Assembly: GCA_020073605.1 (NCBI GenBank)
Contig: JAIQEW010000005.1
Location: 248,001 to 312,000, forward strand
DNA length: 64,000 nt
Reading direction: 5' to 3'
Source: Terriglobia bacterium
GTDB lineage: Bacteria; Acidobacteriota; Terriglobia; Acidiferrales; UBA7541
Part shown: positions 1 through 9,351 of the stretch, one piece after another
Position numbering within the stretch: position 1 is the first letter of the stretch
Layout of the letters: every line of letters starts with the position of its first letter
Position numbers and translations under genes: made by a program
The notes under the pieces: model-generated
Databases searched by the model: none
Told to the model about the DNA's origin: nothing
What the model saw: the letters and a program-made list of their open reading frames with translations, nothing else

Positions 1-1550
1 TGGGGAATGTGGACGCGGGCGACGCGAAGAACATGACCGGCCACTGCTCCGCCAATCTGCCACTTGGCAATCCGTCGTCGCAAGCCGGATGGAATGGCTG
101 GGGCAACGGCTTGTCGAACACTCGCTTTCAGCCGGCAAAGGGCGCCGGGCTCGCTGCCGATCGCGTCCCTCGCTTGAAGCTGAAATGGGCCTTCGGGCTT
201 CCCGGCGGAGCGGAGACCTACGGCCAGCCCTCCGTCGTTTCCGGGCGCGTTTTCTTCGGCGACTACAACGGTTTCGTCTATTCGCTCGATGCCTCCACCG
301 GATGCGTCTACTGGTCTTTTCATGCGGACGCGCAGGTGAGGACGGCGATCGTCGTGGGTCGCGTCCGCGGCAAAAGCCCCGCGAAGTACGCCGCCTACTT
401 TGGAGACAAGAAGGCCAACATTTACGCCGTCGATGGGCGAACCGGCAAACTTCTCTGGAAAGTGAACGTCGAGCCGCGGCTTCTCGCGCATATCACGGGA
501 GGCGCGGCGCTCTACGGCGGACGCCTGTTTGTGGGAGTCGCCGGTTCGGAAGAAATCGTATCCGCGGATCCGCACTATCCGTGTTGCACGTACCGCGGCA
601 GTCTTTCGGCGCTCGATGCAAACACCGGGAAAACGATCTGGAAGACCTACACGATTGCCGAGGAGCCGAAGCCGACGAAGAAGAATTCTCTCGGCACGCA
701 GCTCTGGTCGCCGGCCGGCGCTTCCATCTGGACCACGCCGACCATCGACCCGAAGCGCCACGCCGTGTACGTGGGAACGGGAAATGCCTTCGCGGCGCCC
801 GCTGCCAAAACGTCAGATGCGATCGTCGCCTTTGATCTGAAGACCGGAAAGATACTTTGGTCCTACCAGGCCCTCGAGAACGATGCTTCTCCCGCCGGCT
901 GCGGAGGGCCCGGCCCCAGAGGCGAACAGTGTCCCGAGAATCCGGGACCCGACTGGGACTTTGCCAACTCTCCGATTTTGCAGACGCTCTCGAACGGCAA
1001 GAGGATTCTCGTCGCCGCGCACAAAGGCGGCCTCGTTGTCGCCGTCGATCCTGACCGCGAGGGCGCGCTGGTGTGGAAGACCGATCTTGCCGAGCCCAAC
1101 GCGGGCGCGGCGATTCAGATCATGTGGGGCGGCGCGGCGGACGCGCAAAACGTCTATTATCCGCTCAAGTCCGGCGCCGTTGCGGCGCTGCACTTGACGG
1201 ATGGGAGTCACGCGTGGCTCGCGCCGATCGAGCCGGCCGTGATTCCTTCGGAAGCGGGCCGGCGTCCGCGCCGCGGCTTCGACGCGGCCGTCACCGCGCT
1301 GCCCGGAGTCGTGTTCGCGGGCGGTTGGGACGGAGTGCTTCGCGCGCTTTCAACCGACGACGGTCACTCGCTCTGGCAATACCAAACCGTGCGCGACTAC
1401 GCGACCGTCAACGGCGTTCTCGCAAAGGGCGGTTCGCTCGGCGCGCCCGGCCCAGTTGTTGCCGGCGGGATGCTCTTCGTTGGCTCGGGATACGTCGGCA
1501 CCGGCAACGGCGTTCCCGGCAATGTCCTCCTCGCCTTCTCGGCGCAGTAG
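1..1550 (+). CDS. PQQ-binding-like beta-propeller protein, 5' partial
   Basis: The frame is open to the left edge of the window, so the first GTG at position 9 is probably internal and the gene begins outside. At least five repeats of the form D-x2-TG-x3-W are visible (LDASTGCVYWSF, VDGRTGKLLWKV, LDANTGKTIWKT, FDLKTGKILWSY and a looser one near the end). This is the tryptophan-docking signature of PQQ-type beta-propellers. The early segment WNGWGNGLSNTRFQP resembles periplasmic PQQ-dependent polyvinyl-alcohol or alcohol dehydrogenases, which often have an N-terminal cytochrome c domain; that part would lie upstream. Likely periplasmic. Substrate cannot be told. A BamB-like structural role is less likely because of the WNGWG segment. 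Confidence 0.8.
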   Translation, partial: GNVDAGDAKNMTGHCSANLPLGNPSSQAGWNGWGNGLSNTRFQPAKGAGLAADRVPRLKLKWAFGLPGGAETYGQPSVVSGRVFFGDYNGFVYSLDASTGCVYWSFHADAQVRTAIVVGRVRGKSPAKYAAYFGDKKANIYAVDGRTGKLLWKVNVEPRLLAHITGGAALYGGRLFVGVAGSEEIVSADPHYPCCTYRGSLSALDANTGKTIWKTYTIAEEPKPTKKNSLGTQLWSPAGASIWTTPTIDPKRHAVYVGTGNAFAAPAAKTSDAIVAFDLKTGKILWSYQALENDASPAGCGGPGPRGEQCPENPGPDWDFANSPILQTLSNGKRILVAAHKGGLVVAVDPDREGALVWKTDLAEPNAGAAIQIMWGGAADAQNVYYPLKSGAVAALHLTDGSHAWLAPIEPAVIPSEAGRRPRRGFDAAVTALPGVVFAGGWDGVLRALSTDDGHSLWQYQTVRDYATVNGVLAKGGSLGAPGPVVAGGMLFVGSGYVGTGNGVPGNVLLAFSAQ

Positions 1551-1888
1551 CATGGCCTTACGGGCCAGTTGTGGGTCAGTGTCCTGTGGCAGAGTTAATG
1601 AGGCACGTGGGTTGCTTCCGGGTACGCCTTTATCAGCCCGCAATAAGTGGCAAGCTTCAATTGGACCCTCCGACTTTCCACAAGCGGACTGCTGGCCCGC
1701 AATAACTTCCGGCTAGTCCGTCAACCGGGCACTCGCCGTCTATGCCGTCAAAGACGCTGCGTTTCTTCAGTAGAGGAAATCCACTCTCAGTTTCTGCCCA
1801 CCACGGTATGGTTAACGCTGCTAATAGTTATACTATGTGACAAGATGCATACGAATCTGCGGCATACCTGCAGTCATCCGAGGTCCAA
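1551..1888. other. Intergenic, no gene seen
   Basis: This stretch of 338 bases lies between the beta-propeller gene and the 673-residue gene. The open frames in it look like shadows without a ribosome site or recognisable protein. The right end becomes AT-rich and holds a possible promoter for the next gene. Confidence 0.6.
1829..1834 (+). promoter_or_regulatory. Possible -10 element (TATACT)
   Basis: TATACT matches the sigma-70 -10 consensus at five of six positions and sits in the only AT-rich patch of the intergenic region, about 55 bases before the TTG start of the next gene. No good -35 is visible at 17 bases. Confidence 0.3.
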
Positions 1889-3910
1889 TTGGAACAGCAA
1901 GAGCGCAATCACGGTGCCCGTAAACTGATAGCCGCGATCTCGTTCTACGACCTCGGCCAGCGCAAGCCCTCGCCTGAAGAGCTGGTGGAAATGGTCAAAC
2001 GGTTCAACTACGAGGCTGGTGCTGCGTTTCTGGCGCGGTTAAACGTTTGCCTGTCGCTCGCAATGGCTTCCAGTGACGACAAGGTCGTCGTCGAAACACA
2101 TAAAAAGCTGACCTCGAACGTCCTGTCGCCGTTACGACTGCAGGAAATCGTAAGCGCGCTCGGGGACAAGCTGTACAAAAGCGCAATCCTTTTGAACCGA
2201 GCCCAACTCTTGTCCGGCATCAAATTGCTCGCACTTTACGCCCAGCGCGAAGGCGGCAACACCCTCGAAACGGAAGCGGAGCGACACCAACTAGGAGAAC
2301 TCGCTCTCACAATCAATTCGTTCTACGGTCCTGACATCGGGGAGCCGAACTGGCCAGCAGGTGACGTATCAGCCCAGCTCACGGCGAGCGTCGAACTTAA
2401 CAACCCGGAGCAAATCTTGAACGGTTTAGTACGCACTAGATGTCTCCTTGGGCCGGTCCTGGACGATTATCAGCAGCACCTCAAGGGTCGGGTTCCCCCA
2501 CCGCCGTTCGAGAGGATCTTCACACTTCTGAATGGACTTAGCTTCAGAGATTTCTTAGACATCACGCTGTACCTGCACATCGAGCACAGCCGCATGTTGG
2601 ACGAATTGATGTCTACGGATCAAATGGCGTACGTCGATGTACGAGAGCCTAAGAGATATGTCTCGGGCGAGAAACTGAAGAGTTGGGCCGAAACCATGGC
2701 TACGAGCCTGGATGACTTGCCATCCTTGGTGCGCGGCTCCGAAGCCGATATCGCATTCTTCTTTGATATGACCATCTTTCGCCAGTTCCCACTCTGGCGG
2801 TCCGGTAATTACAAATATTTCTTAATCGACCCGATGTTCATAGCCGAAAGGCTTTCCTCTTATGGATTCCACTGGACGGTGGTCAACGGACTCGCCGACG
2901 ATCACCTCCGTTATCAATTTCAATGCCTCTGGGGAGAGCTCGTCCAGGAATACGTGCGCCAGCTCTTGAGCGAATCATTTCCGACCGAGTCACAAAGTTT
3001 TCTGCGCCGCCCCACCTATGCCGACGACAGCTCTGAAGTTTTCGACTGCGCAATATTCCTTGGCGATGGTTTAATTCCGATCGAGATCAAAGGGTCGGTT
3101 CTTCCAATCTCGGAAAAGTATGCTGCAAAAGCTGAGCCTTTCTATCAGGGGCTTTCATCGAAATTCGGCAGTGGCCCCGGGGCGGCTGTCGAACAACTCC
3201 TTAGAAATATCGAGCACATTCTTTCCGCAGAGCATCCGCGCGAATCGCCCCAGATACCGTCGGGCCGCATCCGTCGCATACTCCCAATTGTGATCGTGCA
3301 CGAGCCGATTTTTAGATTCGGGGGGCTCGCTAAAACGTTGGCGACCGAATTCACCAAGGGCCTGAAGCGACTCACAATTCGCCCACCCATTGAACCTCTC
3401 TATGTCTATCCGTTCCAGCTCCTGACTGTCGAGGAACTCGAACGCCTCCAGCCGTACATCCAGGACGGCGATTTTGACCTCTTCAATTGTGTGCGCTCGA
3501 AGGCGAAGGAAGACCCGGATTATCAGCTAGGGTTGTGGGAATTCATTACAACTAGATTTCTACAAGCCAACGGCATTAAGCCGCGCGCGAACGAGAAAAC
3601 GATTGGCCGCTTTAAATGGCTGACAAAGGCCCAGTCGTGGCGAGTCTACCGGGGCGATTATTACGACCACTCCCTCGCAGAGCGGCGAAAGGCGACCGAC
3701 TACGCAATCATTAGTGCTAGGCCTATTGGCGGTGACAAATTGCTTTGGGACGAAGTAATAGCATACAAAGAGTTCCCATCGGCGCAGGAAGCCTACAAGG
3801 CGATTCGGGCAATCGCTGCGACTGAATTTCCCAAACAGCCAATCTCGGCAGATGGGTTCGAGTGTTGGGTGGTTGACGAGTTCGGGGTCCCAATTGCGGA
3901 AGCTACATGA
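1889..3910 (+). CDS. Unknown 673-residue protein with PD-(D/E)XK-like nuclease motif
   Basis: I do not recognise the family. Seen: a long soluble protein with no signal peptide or membrane segment. In the middle, D386 (VFDCAIFLGDG) is followed by E399-x-K401 (PIEIKGSV), a D-x12-E-x-K pattern in strand-rich surroundings. That is the layout of PD-(D/E)XK nucleases, where the three residues bind the metal. The N-terminal third is helical. The start is taken as TTG because the upstream stop is only 51 bases away and GAGG lies just before it; no ATG is close. Codon use and GC are visibly lower than in the flanking genes, which suggests acquisition by transfer. It stands alone with no partner gene. 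A defence nuclease is one guess, not shown by the sequence. Confidence 0.65.
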   Translation: MEQQERNHGARKLIAAISFYDLGQRKPSPEELVEMVKRFNYEAGAAFLARLNVCLSLAMASSDDKVVVETHKKLTSNVLSPLRLQEIVSALGDKLYKSAILLNRAQLLSGIKLLALYAQREGGNTLETEAERHQLGELALTINSFYGPDIGEPNWPAGDVSAQLTASVELNNPEQILNGLVRTRCLLGPVLDDYQQHLKGRVPPPPFERIFTLLNGLSFRDFLDITLYLHIEHSRMLDELMSTDQMAYVDVREPKRYVSGEKLKSWAETMATSLDDLPSLVRGSEADIAFFFDMTIFRQFPLWRSGNYKYFLIDPMFIAERLSSYGFHWTVVNGLADDHLRYQFQCLWGELVQEYVRQLLSESFPTESQSFLRRPTYADDSSEVFDCAIFLGDGLIPIEIKGSVLPISEKYAAKAEPFYQGLSSKFGSGPGAAVEQLLRNIEHILSAEHPRESPQIPSGRIRRILPIVIVHEPIFRFGGLAKTLATEFTKGLKRLTIRPPIEPLYVYPFQLLTVEELERLQPYIQDGDFDLFNCVRSKAKEDPDYQLGLWEFITTRFLQANGIKPRANEKTIGRFKWLTKAQSWRVYRGDYYDHSLAERRKATDYAIISARPIGGDKLLWDEVIAYKEFPSAQEAYKAIRAIAATEFPKQPISADGFECWVVDEFGVPIAEAT

Positions 3911-4466
3911 GGGAACAAGCACCGCGATAAGAAGCATGCTGGCCGTAGTGGCGGCATCTACGTGCTTCGGTACGGACCAGCGTCCGTACCGCGGTCTCCG
4001 CTTTGTGTCAGATTCCGAGTCCCTAAGCTCTTGCCAGCCGGCAAAGGCTCGCAATCGGACGTGTTGTTGGCAAACCGGAAGTCATCCAGAAACGGGGTTG
4101 CGGGAAGCGAAGGATTGGGTTCCGGGCGGATAGTCGGATAACGGAAAACCGACCCGTAACCGACGCGCGGCTCGCCTTGGCGCAAAAGTTCGCGGGCCGC
4201 GTCGGTCTTCCCGCAAGCCAATCCCAGTTCTTTACACCAACGATCCCTTGACACACGCCGCCCCGTCCCTAAGATGGTTGCGTGACAATTGGCAACACAT
4301 CGACGAAGACGCAGCGCGGCCCCAAGAAATGCAGCCGCAGTCGCCACCTCTCCGCTGCACATCAGGGTGCCACACCCTGCCGACCACTTTCCGCGCTAAG
4401 TGCTTATAAACAAAGGGTCGCGCCACAGTCAGGTCGACACACTTTTTCACAGGCGAGGCTCGGCCG
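3911..4466. other. Intergenic, no gene seen, one promoter
   Basis: About 550 bases without a convincing gene. Several frames are open in the GC-rich part but none has a ribosome site or recognisable product. A sigma-70-like promoter for the tldD gene lies at 4248-4275. Confidence 0.6.
4248..4275 (+). promoter_or_regulatory. Sigma-70-like promoter upstream of tldD
   Basis: A perfect -35 hexamer TTGACA (4248-4253) is followed after 16 bases by TAAGAT (4270-4275), which matches four of six -10 positions. It would give a leader of roughly 185 bases for the tldD-tldE pair. Confidence 0.5.
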
Positions 4467-5927
4467 ATGATGCGGGATTGGGCCAACCTGGCGATCGAAA
4501 CAGCGACGCGCCGCGGCGCGTCCTACGCCGACGTCCGCGTGATGGACATCCGCCACCGCGAGATTTCGACCAAGAACGGCGAAGTCGGCACACTCCTCGA
4601 ATCGGAATCGCTCGGCATCGGCATCCGCGTGATCGCGAGCGGCGCGTGGGGTTTTTCTTCCACGGACAGGCTCACGCGCGATGGAATTCAAGAGTGCGCC
4701 GCGGAAGCGGTCGCCATCGCAAAAGCCTCGGCGCTCGCGAAGCGCGAAAATGTCGCGCTCGTTCCCGAACAAGCCCACGTCGATACCTGGCAGAATCCCT
4801 TTCTCAAAGATCCCTTCCGCATTCCCGTGGAGCAGCAAATCGATCTCCTTCTCGCGGCGGACAAGGAAATGCGCCGCGTCAAGGGCGTCACCGTCGCCGA
4901 AGGTTCGATGTCATTTCGCAAGATTGACCAGCTTTTCGCATCGAGCACCGGCTCGTCGATCCATCAGATTAAGATGCAATCCGGCGCGGGCATCGTGGCC
5001 ACCAGTTTTGCGGGCAGCGAAATCCAGAAGCGGTCGTATCCCAATAGTTTCGGCGGCCAGCACATGCTCGCGGGTTACGAGCTGATCGAATCGCTCGATC
5101 TGGTGGGCAACGCGCCGCGCATGGCCGAGGAGTGCGTCGCGCTGCACACCGCCGCGCAATGTCCCGAGGGCCAGAAGACGATCATCCTCGGCAGTTCGCA
5201 ACTCGGCTTGCAGATTCACGAATCGATCGGCCATCCCATCGAGCTCGACCGCGTTCTCGGCATGGAAGCGAATTTCGCGGGCATGAGTTTCCTCACCACG
5301 GAAAAGCTGCGCCACCTGAAATACGGCTCCGACATCGTCAACGTGGTCGCCGACGCGCGGCTCGAGCACGGCCCCGGCCTCGGCACGTTCGCCTACGACG
5401 ACGAAGGAGTGCCCGCGCAGTGCACGCCGATCATCACCAACGGCCTTTTCACCGGCTACCTTAGCAGCCGCGAGACCGCGGCGTCGATTGGCGAGAAGCG
5501 CTCTGGCGGCACAATGCGCTGCGAAAGCTGGAATCGCCTGCCGATGATCCGCATGACCAACATCAGCATCAATCCCGGCACTTGGAAGTACGACGACCTC
5601 ATCGCCGATACCGACGACGCGATCCTGATGGAGACGAATCGCTCGTGGTCCATCGACGACAAGCGCTACCACTTTCAGTTCTCGACCGAAATCGGGTGGG
5701 AGATCAAAGGCGGCAAAAAGGGACGCATGATCAAGCATCCGAGCTACAGCGGCATCACCACCGAATTCTGGAACAGTTGCGACGCCATCTGCTCGCGCGA
5801 CTATTGGACGCTCTGGGGCACGCCGAATTGCGGAAAAGGCCAGCCGCAGCAGGTGATGGGCACGGGCCACGGCGCTTCACCTGCGCGCTTTCGCAACGTT
5901 AAGGTCGGCATCGCCTTCGCAAAGTAA
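4467..5927 (+). CDS. tldD: TldD-family metalloprotease subunit
   Basis: TldD with TldE forms a zinc protease that trims unfolded or modified peptides, such as microcin B17 and CcdA in E. coli. The protein has the usual length (486 residues). The zinc motif HExxxH is present as HESIGH with H251, E252 and H256, in a context typical of TldD rather than TldE. The N-terminal domain starts with the familiar GASYADVRV. The partner gene follows after 10 bases, so the two are almost certainly one transcript and one heterodimer. Cytoplasmic. The natural substrate in this organism is unknown; no RiPP precursor or maturation enzyme is seen nearby. Confidence 0.92.
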   Translation: MMRDWANLAIETATRRGASYADVRVMDIRHREISTKNGEVGTLLESESLGIGIRVIASGAWGFSSTDRLTRDGIQECAAEAVAIAKASALAKRENVALVPEQAHVDTWQNPFLKDPFRIPVEQQIDLLLAADKEMRRVKGVTVAEGSMSFRKIDQLFASSTGSSIHQIKMQSGAGIVATSFAGSEIQKRSYPNSFGGQHMLAGYELIESLDLVGNAPRMAEECVALHTAAQCPEGQKTIILGSSQLGLQIHESIGHPIELDRVLGMEANFAGMSFLTTEKLRHLKYGSDIVNVVADARLEHGPGLGTFAYDDEGVPAQCTPIITNGLFTGYLSSRETAASIGEKRSGGTMRCESWNRLPMIRMTNISINPGTWKYDDLIADTDDAILMETNRSWSIDDKRYHFQFSTEIGWEIKGGKKGRMIKHPSYSGITTEFWNSCDAICSRDYWTLWGTPNCGKGQPQQVMGTGHGASPARFRNVKVGIAFAK

Positions 5928-5937
5928 CCTAGCCAAC

Positions 5938-7290
5938 ATGCCCAACAAAAACCCGAAATCGACGCAAGCGGAACTCGAGCGCATCGCCGAGCGCATATTG
6001 AAGCTCAGCGAAGCGGACGGGACCGAAGTGGACGTCAGCTCGACCACGGACGCGCTCACGCGCTTCGCCAACAACACGATCCACCAGAACGTCGCCGAGC
6101 GGACGCTGGGAATTTCCGTTCGCGCGGTCGTCGACGGCCGCACGGCGCGCGCCGGGACGAACAAGACGGACGACGAATCGCTTCGCCGCGTGGCCGCCAC
6201 CGCCGTAAGCCTGGCGCGCAACGAGCCTGAGAATCCAGACCTCCTGCCGATGCTCAAGTCGGAGAAGTATCAGAAGGTCGCGCGGTACTTTGCGTCCACG
6301 GCCGGGACAACCCCGGAGGACCGCGCCCGCGCCGTCACGCGCGTCTGCAAAATGGCTGATAAGCAGAAGCAAACGGCTGCCGGAATCTTCGCGAGCGGCT
6401 CATCGCAATCCGTGATGGCGAATTCGCGGGGGCTTTTCGCGCACTACGAGCAGACGCGTTCGGAATTCTCGGTGACGATTCTGGAAGAGAATTCCTCCGG
6501 CTGGGCCAAGTCGAATTCGCCCGATATCCATAAGATCGACCCCGGGGCGCTCGCCGAAAAAGCCAGCCGCACGGCATCTGATTCGCGCCAGCCTCGGGAG
6601 ATTTCAGCGGGCCGCTACACCACGATCCTGTCGCCCTCCGCCGTCCTCGATCTGGTGGGCTTCCTTTTCTATGATTTTGCGGGCACGGCGGTGCTGGACA
6701 AGCGCTCCTGCCTGACGGGCCGCATGGGCAAGAAAGTGTTCGGCGAAAACATCACCATCTGGGACGACGCCTATCATCCGCTCCAGAGCGGGCCGCCCTA
6801 CGACGGCGAGGGGCTTCCGCGGCAAAAGGTGCTGCTGGTCGATCGCGGCGTCCCGAAGAATCTTGTCTATTCGCGCGCGACGGCGAAAAAGATGAAGACG
6901 AAGCCGACCGGCCACGGCTTTTCTCTGCCCAACGAATACGGCGAAGCGCCGATGAATCTGGTTTTCGCGGGCGGCGACAAATCGATCGATGAAATGGTCC
7001 GCACCACCGACCGCGGCATCCTCGTCACGCGGCTTTGGTACATCCGCGAGGTCGATCCCTACGAAAAGATTCTCACCGGGATGACGCGCGACGGAACGTT
7101 CCTGGTCGAGGATGGCCGCATCGCCGGCGGCATTCGCAATTTCCGCTTCAATCAGAGCGCGATCGAGATGCTCGCGAATGTGGAGATGCTCGGTCCCGCG
7201 GTGCGTGCGGCCGGGGAAGAGTCCTTCGAAATGGTCGTTCCAGCGATGAAGATCCGCGACTTCCACTTCAGCGAAGTCACGAAGTTCTAG
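5938..7290 (+). CDS. tldE: TldE/PmbA-family protease subunit
   Basis: This is the non-catalytic partner of TldD. The 450-residue protein carries the PmbA/TldE fold with the N-terminal segment SSTTDALTRFANNTIHQN, which matches the D-x-L-x-RF-A-N-x-x-I-H-Q pattern of the family, and a C-terminal half rich in the beta structure shared with TldD. It lacks the HExxxH zinc motif, as expected for TldE. It lies 10 bases after tldD on the same strand. The 80 bases after its stop separate it from a convergent gene. Confidence 0.9.
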   Translation: MPNKNPKSTQAELERIAERILKLSEADGTEVDVSSTTDALTRFANNTIHQNVAERTLGISVRAVVDGRTARAGTNKTDDESLRRVAATAVSLARNEPENPDLLPMLKSEKYQKVARYFASTAGTTPEDRARAVTRVCKMADKQKQTAAGIFASGSSQSVMANSRGLFAHYEQTRSEFSVTILEENSSGWAKSNSPDIHKIDPGALAEKASRTASDSRQPREISAGRYTTILSPSAVLDLVGFLFYDFAGTAVLDKRSCLTGRMGKKVFGENITIWDDAYHPLQSGPPYDGEGLPRQKVLLVDRGVPKNLVYSRATAKKMKTKPTGHGFSLPNEYGEAPMNLVFAGGDKSIDEMVRTTDRGILVTRLWYIREVDPYEKILTGMTRDGTFLVEDGRIAGGIRNFRFNQSAIEMLANVEMLGPAVRAAGEESFEMVVPAMKIRDFHFSEVTKF

Positions 7291-7371
7291 TGGAGCACTC
7301 AGAGAGTTTCTATGTCATCCGGAGTCCGCCGCGGCGGGCGAGGGATCTGCTTTTTGCTGGAAAAGGTCGCG

Positions 7372-8322
7372 CTACTGCTCGGCGAACTGAAGGCTTGAAA
7401 TCGCGCGGGCGATGACGTTTTCCTGAATCTGCACGAGGTCGTTGTCGGCGCGGGTCATCCCGAAAATCGTGTAGAGCTTTGGGCCGCGCGGCACGAGGAC
7501 GACCACGCCGGACCAGTCGTGCTGGTCCACGCTGCCGCGAAAGCGGTGCTCGGTTGCGGCGGTCCCGGATACCGTGATGTGCTCCTCGCCAAGCGGCCGG
7601 AAGTTTTCCATCACCTCGCGCAGGCGGCGCTCGGTGGAGTCCATGTCGGTCGCGAGCGATTTTCCCGCCGGCTCCTGCCCGATCAGAAGATAGGTCCTGT
7701 CATCCGAGGTTCCCATCGCGGTGATCGCTCCGGGAAGAACGGCGGGCGCCGCCGCGATCACTTCCCACGTCGGCGGCTTGTACATCCGGAAGCGATACGT
7801 TTCGTTGACGTAGGTATTGCCCGTCACGGTTTCGCGAATCGGCTCGGGACCGGGCGCCTTCAGTTGCGGAGCGCTCGCCACCGGCACAGTCGGAGCAGGC
7901 GTGGCTGCGGCAACGACTGGCGGCACAGGCGCAGCAGTAGGCGCGAGCTTCTTCGTGACCAGCGGCACCGGAACAGCAGCAGAAATTGCAGCAGGCTTTG
8001 GGGGCGCTGGAGCCGGAGTTGGAACGGCGGCAGCAGCTGTCTTAGATCTTTCGGGCGCGGCAGGCTTTTCAGCAGCAGCCTCGGGCTTCGCGTCGGCGGC
8101 AGTCTTCGTCGCATCGGACATGCTGATGGATACGACCTGGTCCTTTTGCACGACGGCGTAGCCGTAACTCGTCTTCACCTTGAACGAGTTCTCCTCGAAA
8201 CCGACGATGGTGCCGGAGATCTTCGAGCCGTCCTTGAGCTTCAGATCGTCGGCTTGCGCCGCATGTTCCCCGGACACAAGGAGCAGCGCGGCAACGCACA
8301 GGAATGATTTTCGCCGCTTCAT
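7372..8322 (-). CDS. Secreted protein with Pro/Ala-rich linker, unknown function
   Basis: Start taken at the ATG at 8322 (MKRRKSFLC), which begins a clear signal peptide ending near HAAQA-D; an open extension upstream is ignored. After the signal comes a short SH3-like strand segment (LKDGSKISGTIVGFEENSF) of the kind that often follows signal peptides in Acidobacteria. Next is about 90 residues rich in A, P and V, then a C-terminal domain of about 150 residues (NETYRFRMYKPPTWEV onward) that resembles PsbP-like or stress-induced lipoprotein domains. Exported, probably periplasmic. Function unknown. It converges on tldE. Confidence 0.75.
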   Translation of the reverse strand: MKRRKSFLCVAALLLVSGEHAAQADDLKLKDGSKISGTIVGFEENSFKVKTSYGYAVVQKDQVVSISMSDATKTAADAKPEAAAEKPAAPERSKTAAAAVPTPAPAPPKPAAISAAVPVPLVTKKLAPTAAPVPPVVAAATPAPTVPVASAPQLKAPGPEPIRETVTGNTYVNETYRFRMYKPPTWEVIAAAPAVLPGAITAMGTSDDRTYLLIGQEPAGKSLATDMDSTERRLREVMENFRPLGEEHITVSGTAATEHRFRGSVDQHDWSGVVVLVPRGPKLYTIFGMTRADNDLVQIQENVIARAISSLQFAEQ

Positions 8323-8393
8323 GAATTCGAGTATCGCTCCGGGAGATGCGGGCGGCAAGCCTGCCCGCGGCGGCGTTGTTGGGTTAGTCAGCC

Positions 8394-9209
8394 TCAGCGC
8401 TTGCGGCGGGGACGGGAGGCCGCACGGCGGCGAGTGGTTCGTTTTCGTGCGGGCTTGGCGCCCACTTTCAGCGCGAGGAGCTCGCGCCGCAGGCTTTTGA
8501 ATTCGTCTTCCAGCGCGCGAAATTCCTTTTTTGCTCCGTCGAACGCGCCCTCGCGGCCCATGGACTGGAGCTTTTCCGCGGCCGCAACCGCTTTCTGCGC
8601 GCCAAAGAGTCCGATCGAACCCTTGAGTGCATGTGCGATCGAAGCGAGTGCCTCGGCGTCGCGGCGCGCGATGGCGCGGCGCAGGATCGCTAGTTTCTTC
8701 GGTGCATCCGCGAGGAAATTCTTCACGAGCGAGCGGAGAATCATTTCATTCCCCCGGGTCGCGCGGAGCAGGTGCGCCGCCAAATTGTCGGAGTACGAAC
8801 CTTGCGGCACCAATTCCACCTGGTCGGAAGTGGGCGGCTGCGAACGGCGCGCGAGCACAGCGAGCAAACTGAAGAGCTCCCCCATGCGAACGGGCTTGGC
8901 AAGGAACGCGTCCATGCCCGCCGCGAGGCAGAGTTTCTCATCCGTCTCCGTGCCATTTCCTGAAAGCCCAACGATGACGGGGCGCTTTCCGCCGGGAGCC
9001 TGCTGTTGGTGAATGGCGCGCGTGGCGTCGATCCCGCTCATGCCGGGCATTTCCTGGTCCATGAACACGATTTCAAATTCGCCGCGTTCGAGCGCGGCGA
9101 CGGCTTCGCGTCCATCGCGGGCACTCGTGACGGTATGTCCGCTCTTCTGGAGCAGCTCCGTCAAGAGCTTGCGAGTGGTGTCTTCGTCCTCGGTGACAAG
9201 AATGCGCAT
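8394..9209 (-). CDS. Receiver domain fused to Hpt phosphotransfer domain
   Basis: Start set at the ATG at 9209 (MRILVTEDED), where the receiver fold begins; the open extension upstream is not domain sequence. Residues about 1-120 form a CheY-like receiver with the acidic pair EDED, the phospho-acceptor Asp in IVFMDQEMPG and the lysine in FLAKPVR. After a linker, residues about 155-240 form an Hpt domain with the phospho-histidine in IAHALKGS. The C-terminus is a strongly basic Arg/Lys tail. Such proteins relay phosphate between a hybrid kinase and a second regulator. The cognate kinase is not obvious; the LytS kinase next door is of another type. Confidence 0.85.
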   Translation of the reverse strand: MRILVTEDEDTTRKLLTELLQKSGHTVTSARDGREAVAALERGEFEIVFMDQEMPGMSGIDATRAIHQQQAPGGKRPVIVGLSGNGTETDEKLCLAAGMDAFLAKPVRMGELFSLLAVLARRSQPPTSDQVELVPQGSYSDNLAAHLLRATRGNEMILRSLVKNFLADAPKKLAILRRAIARRDAEALASIAHALKGSIGLFGAQKAVAAAEKLQSMGREGAFDGAKKEFRALEDEFKSLRRELLALKVGAKPARKRTTRRRAASRPRRKR

Positions 9210-9351
9210 AAGCGTTCCAGCCGCGAGAGGGGGAAACGGGAAGCGGCAGGTCTTCCTCAACAGGATCAACTTGTCGAATGGCCGCCGCAAGAGTTTTTGT
9301 GGTTGGGTGAGTTGGACGCGTTACTGCGCTATGTGACGCCCGTTTCGGGAG

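Noticed and set aside
4911-5870. 319-residue open frame opposite tldD
   Set aside because: High-GC shadow frame; the tldD reading is certain from its motifs.
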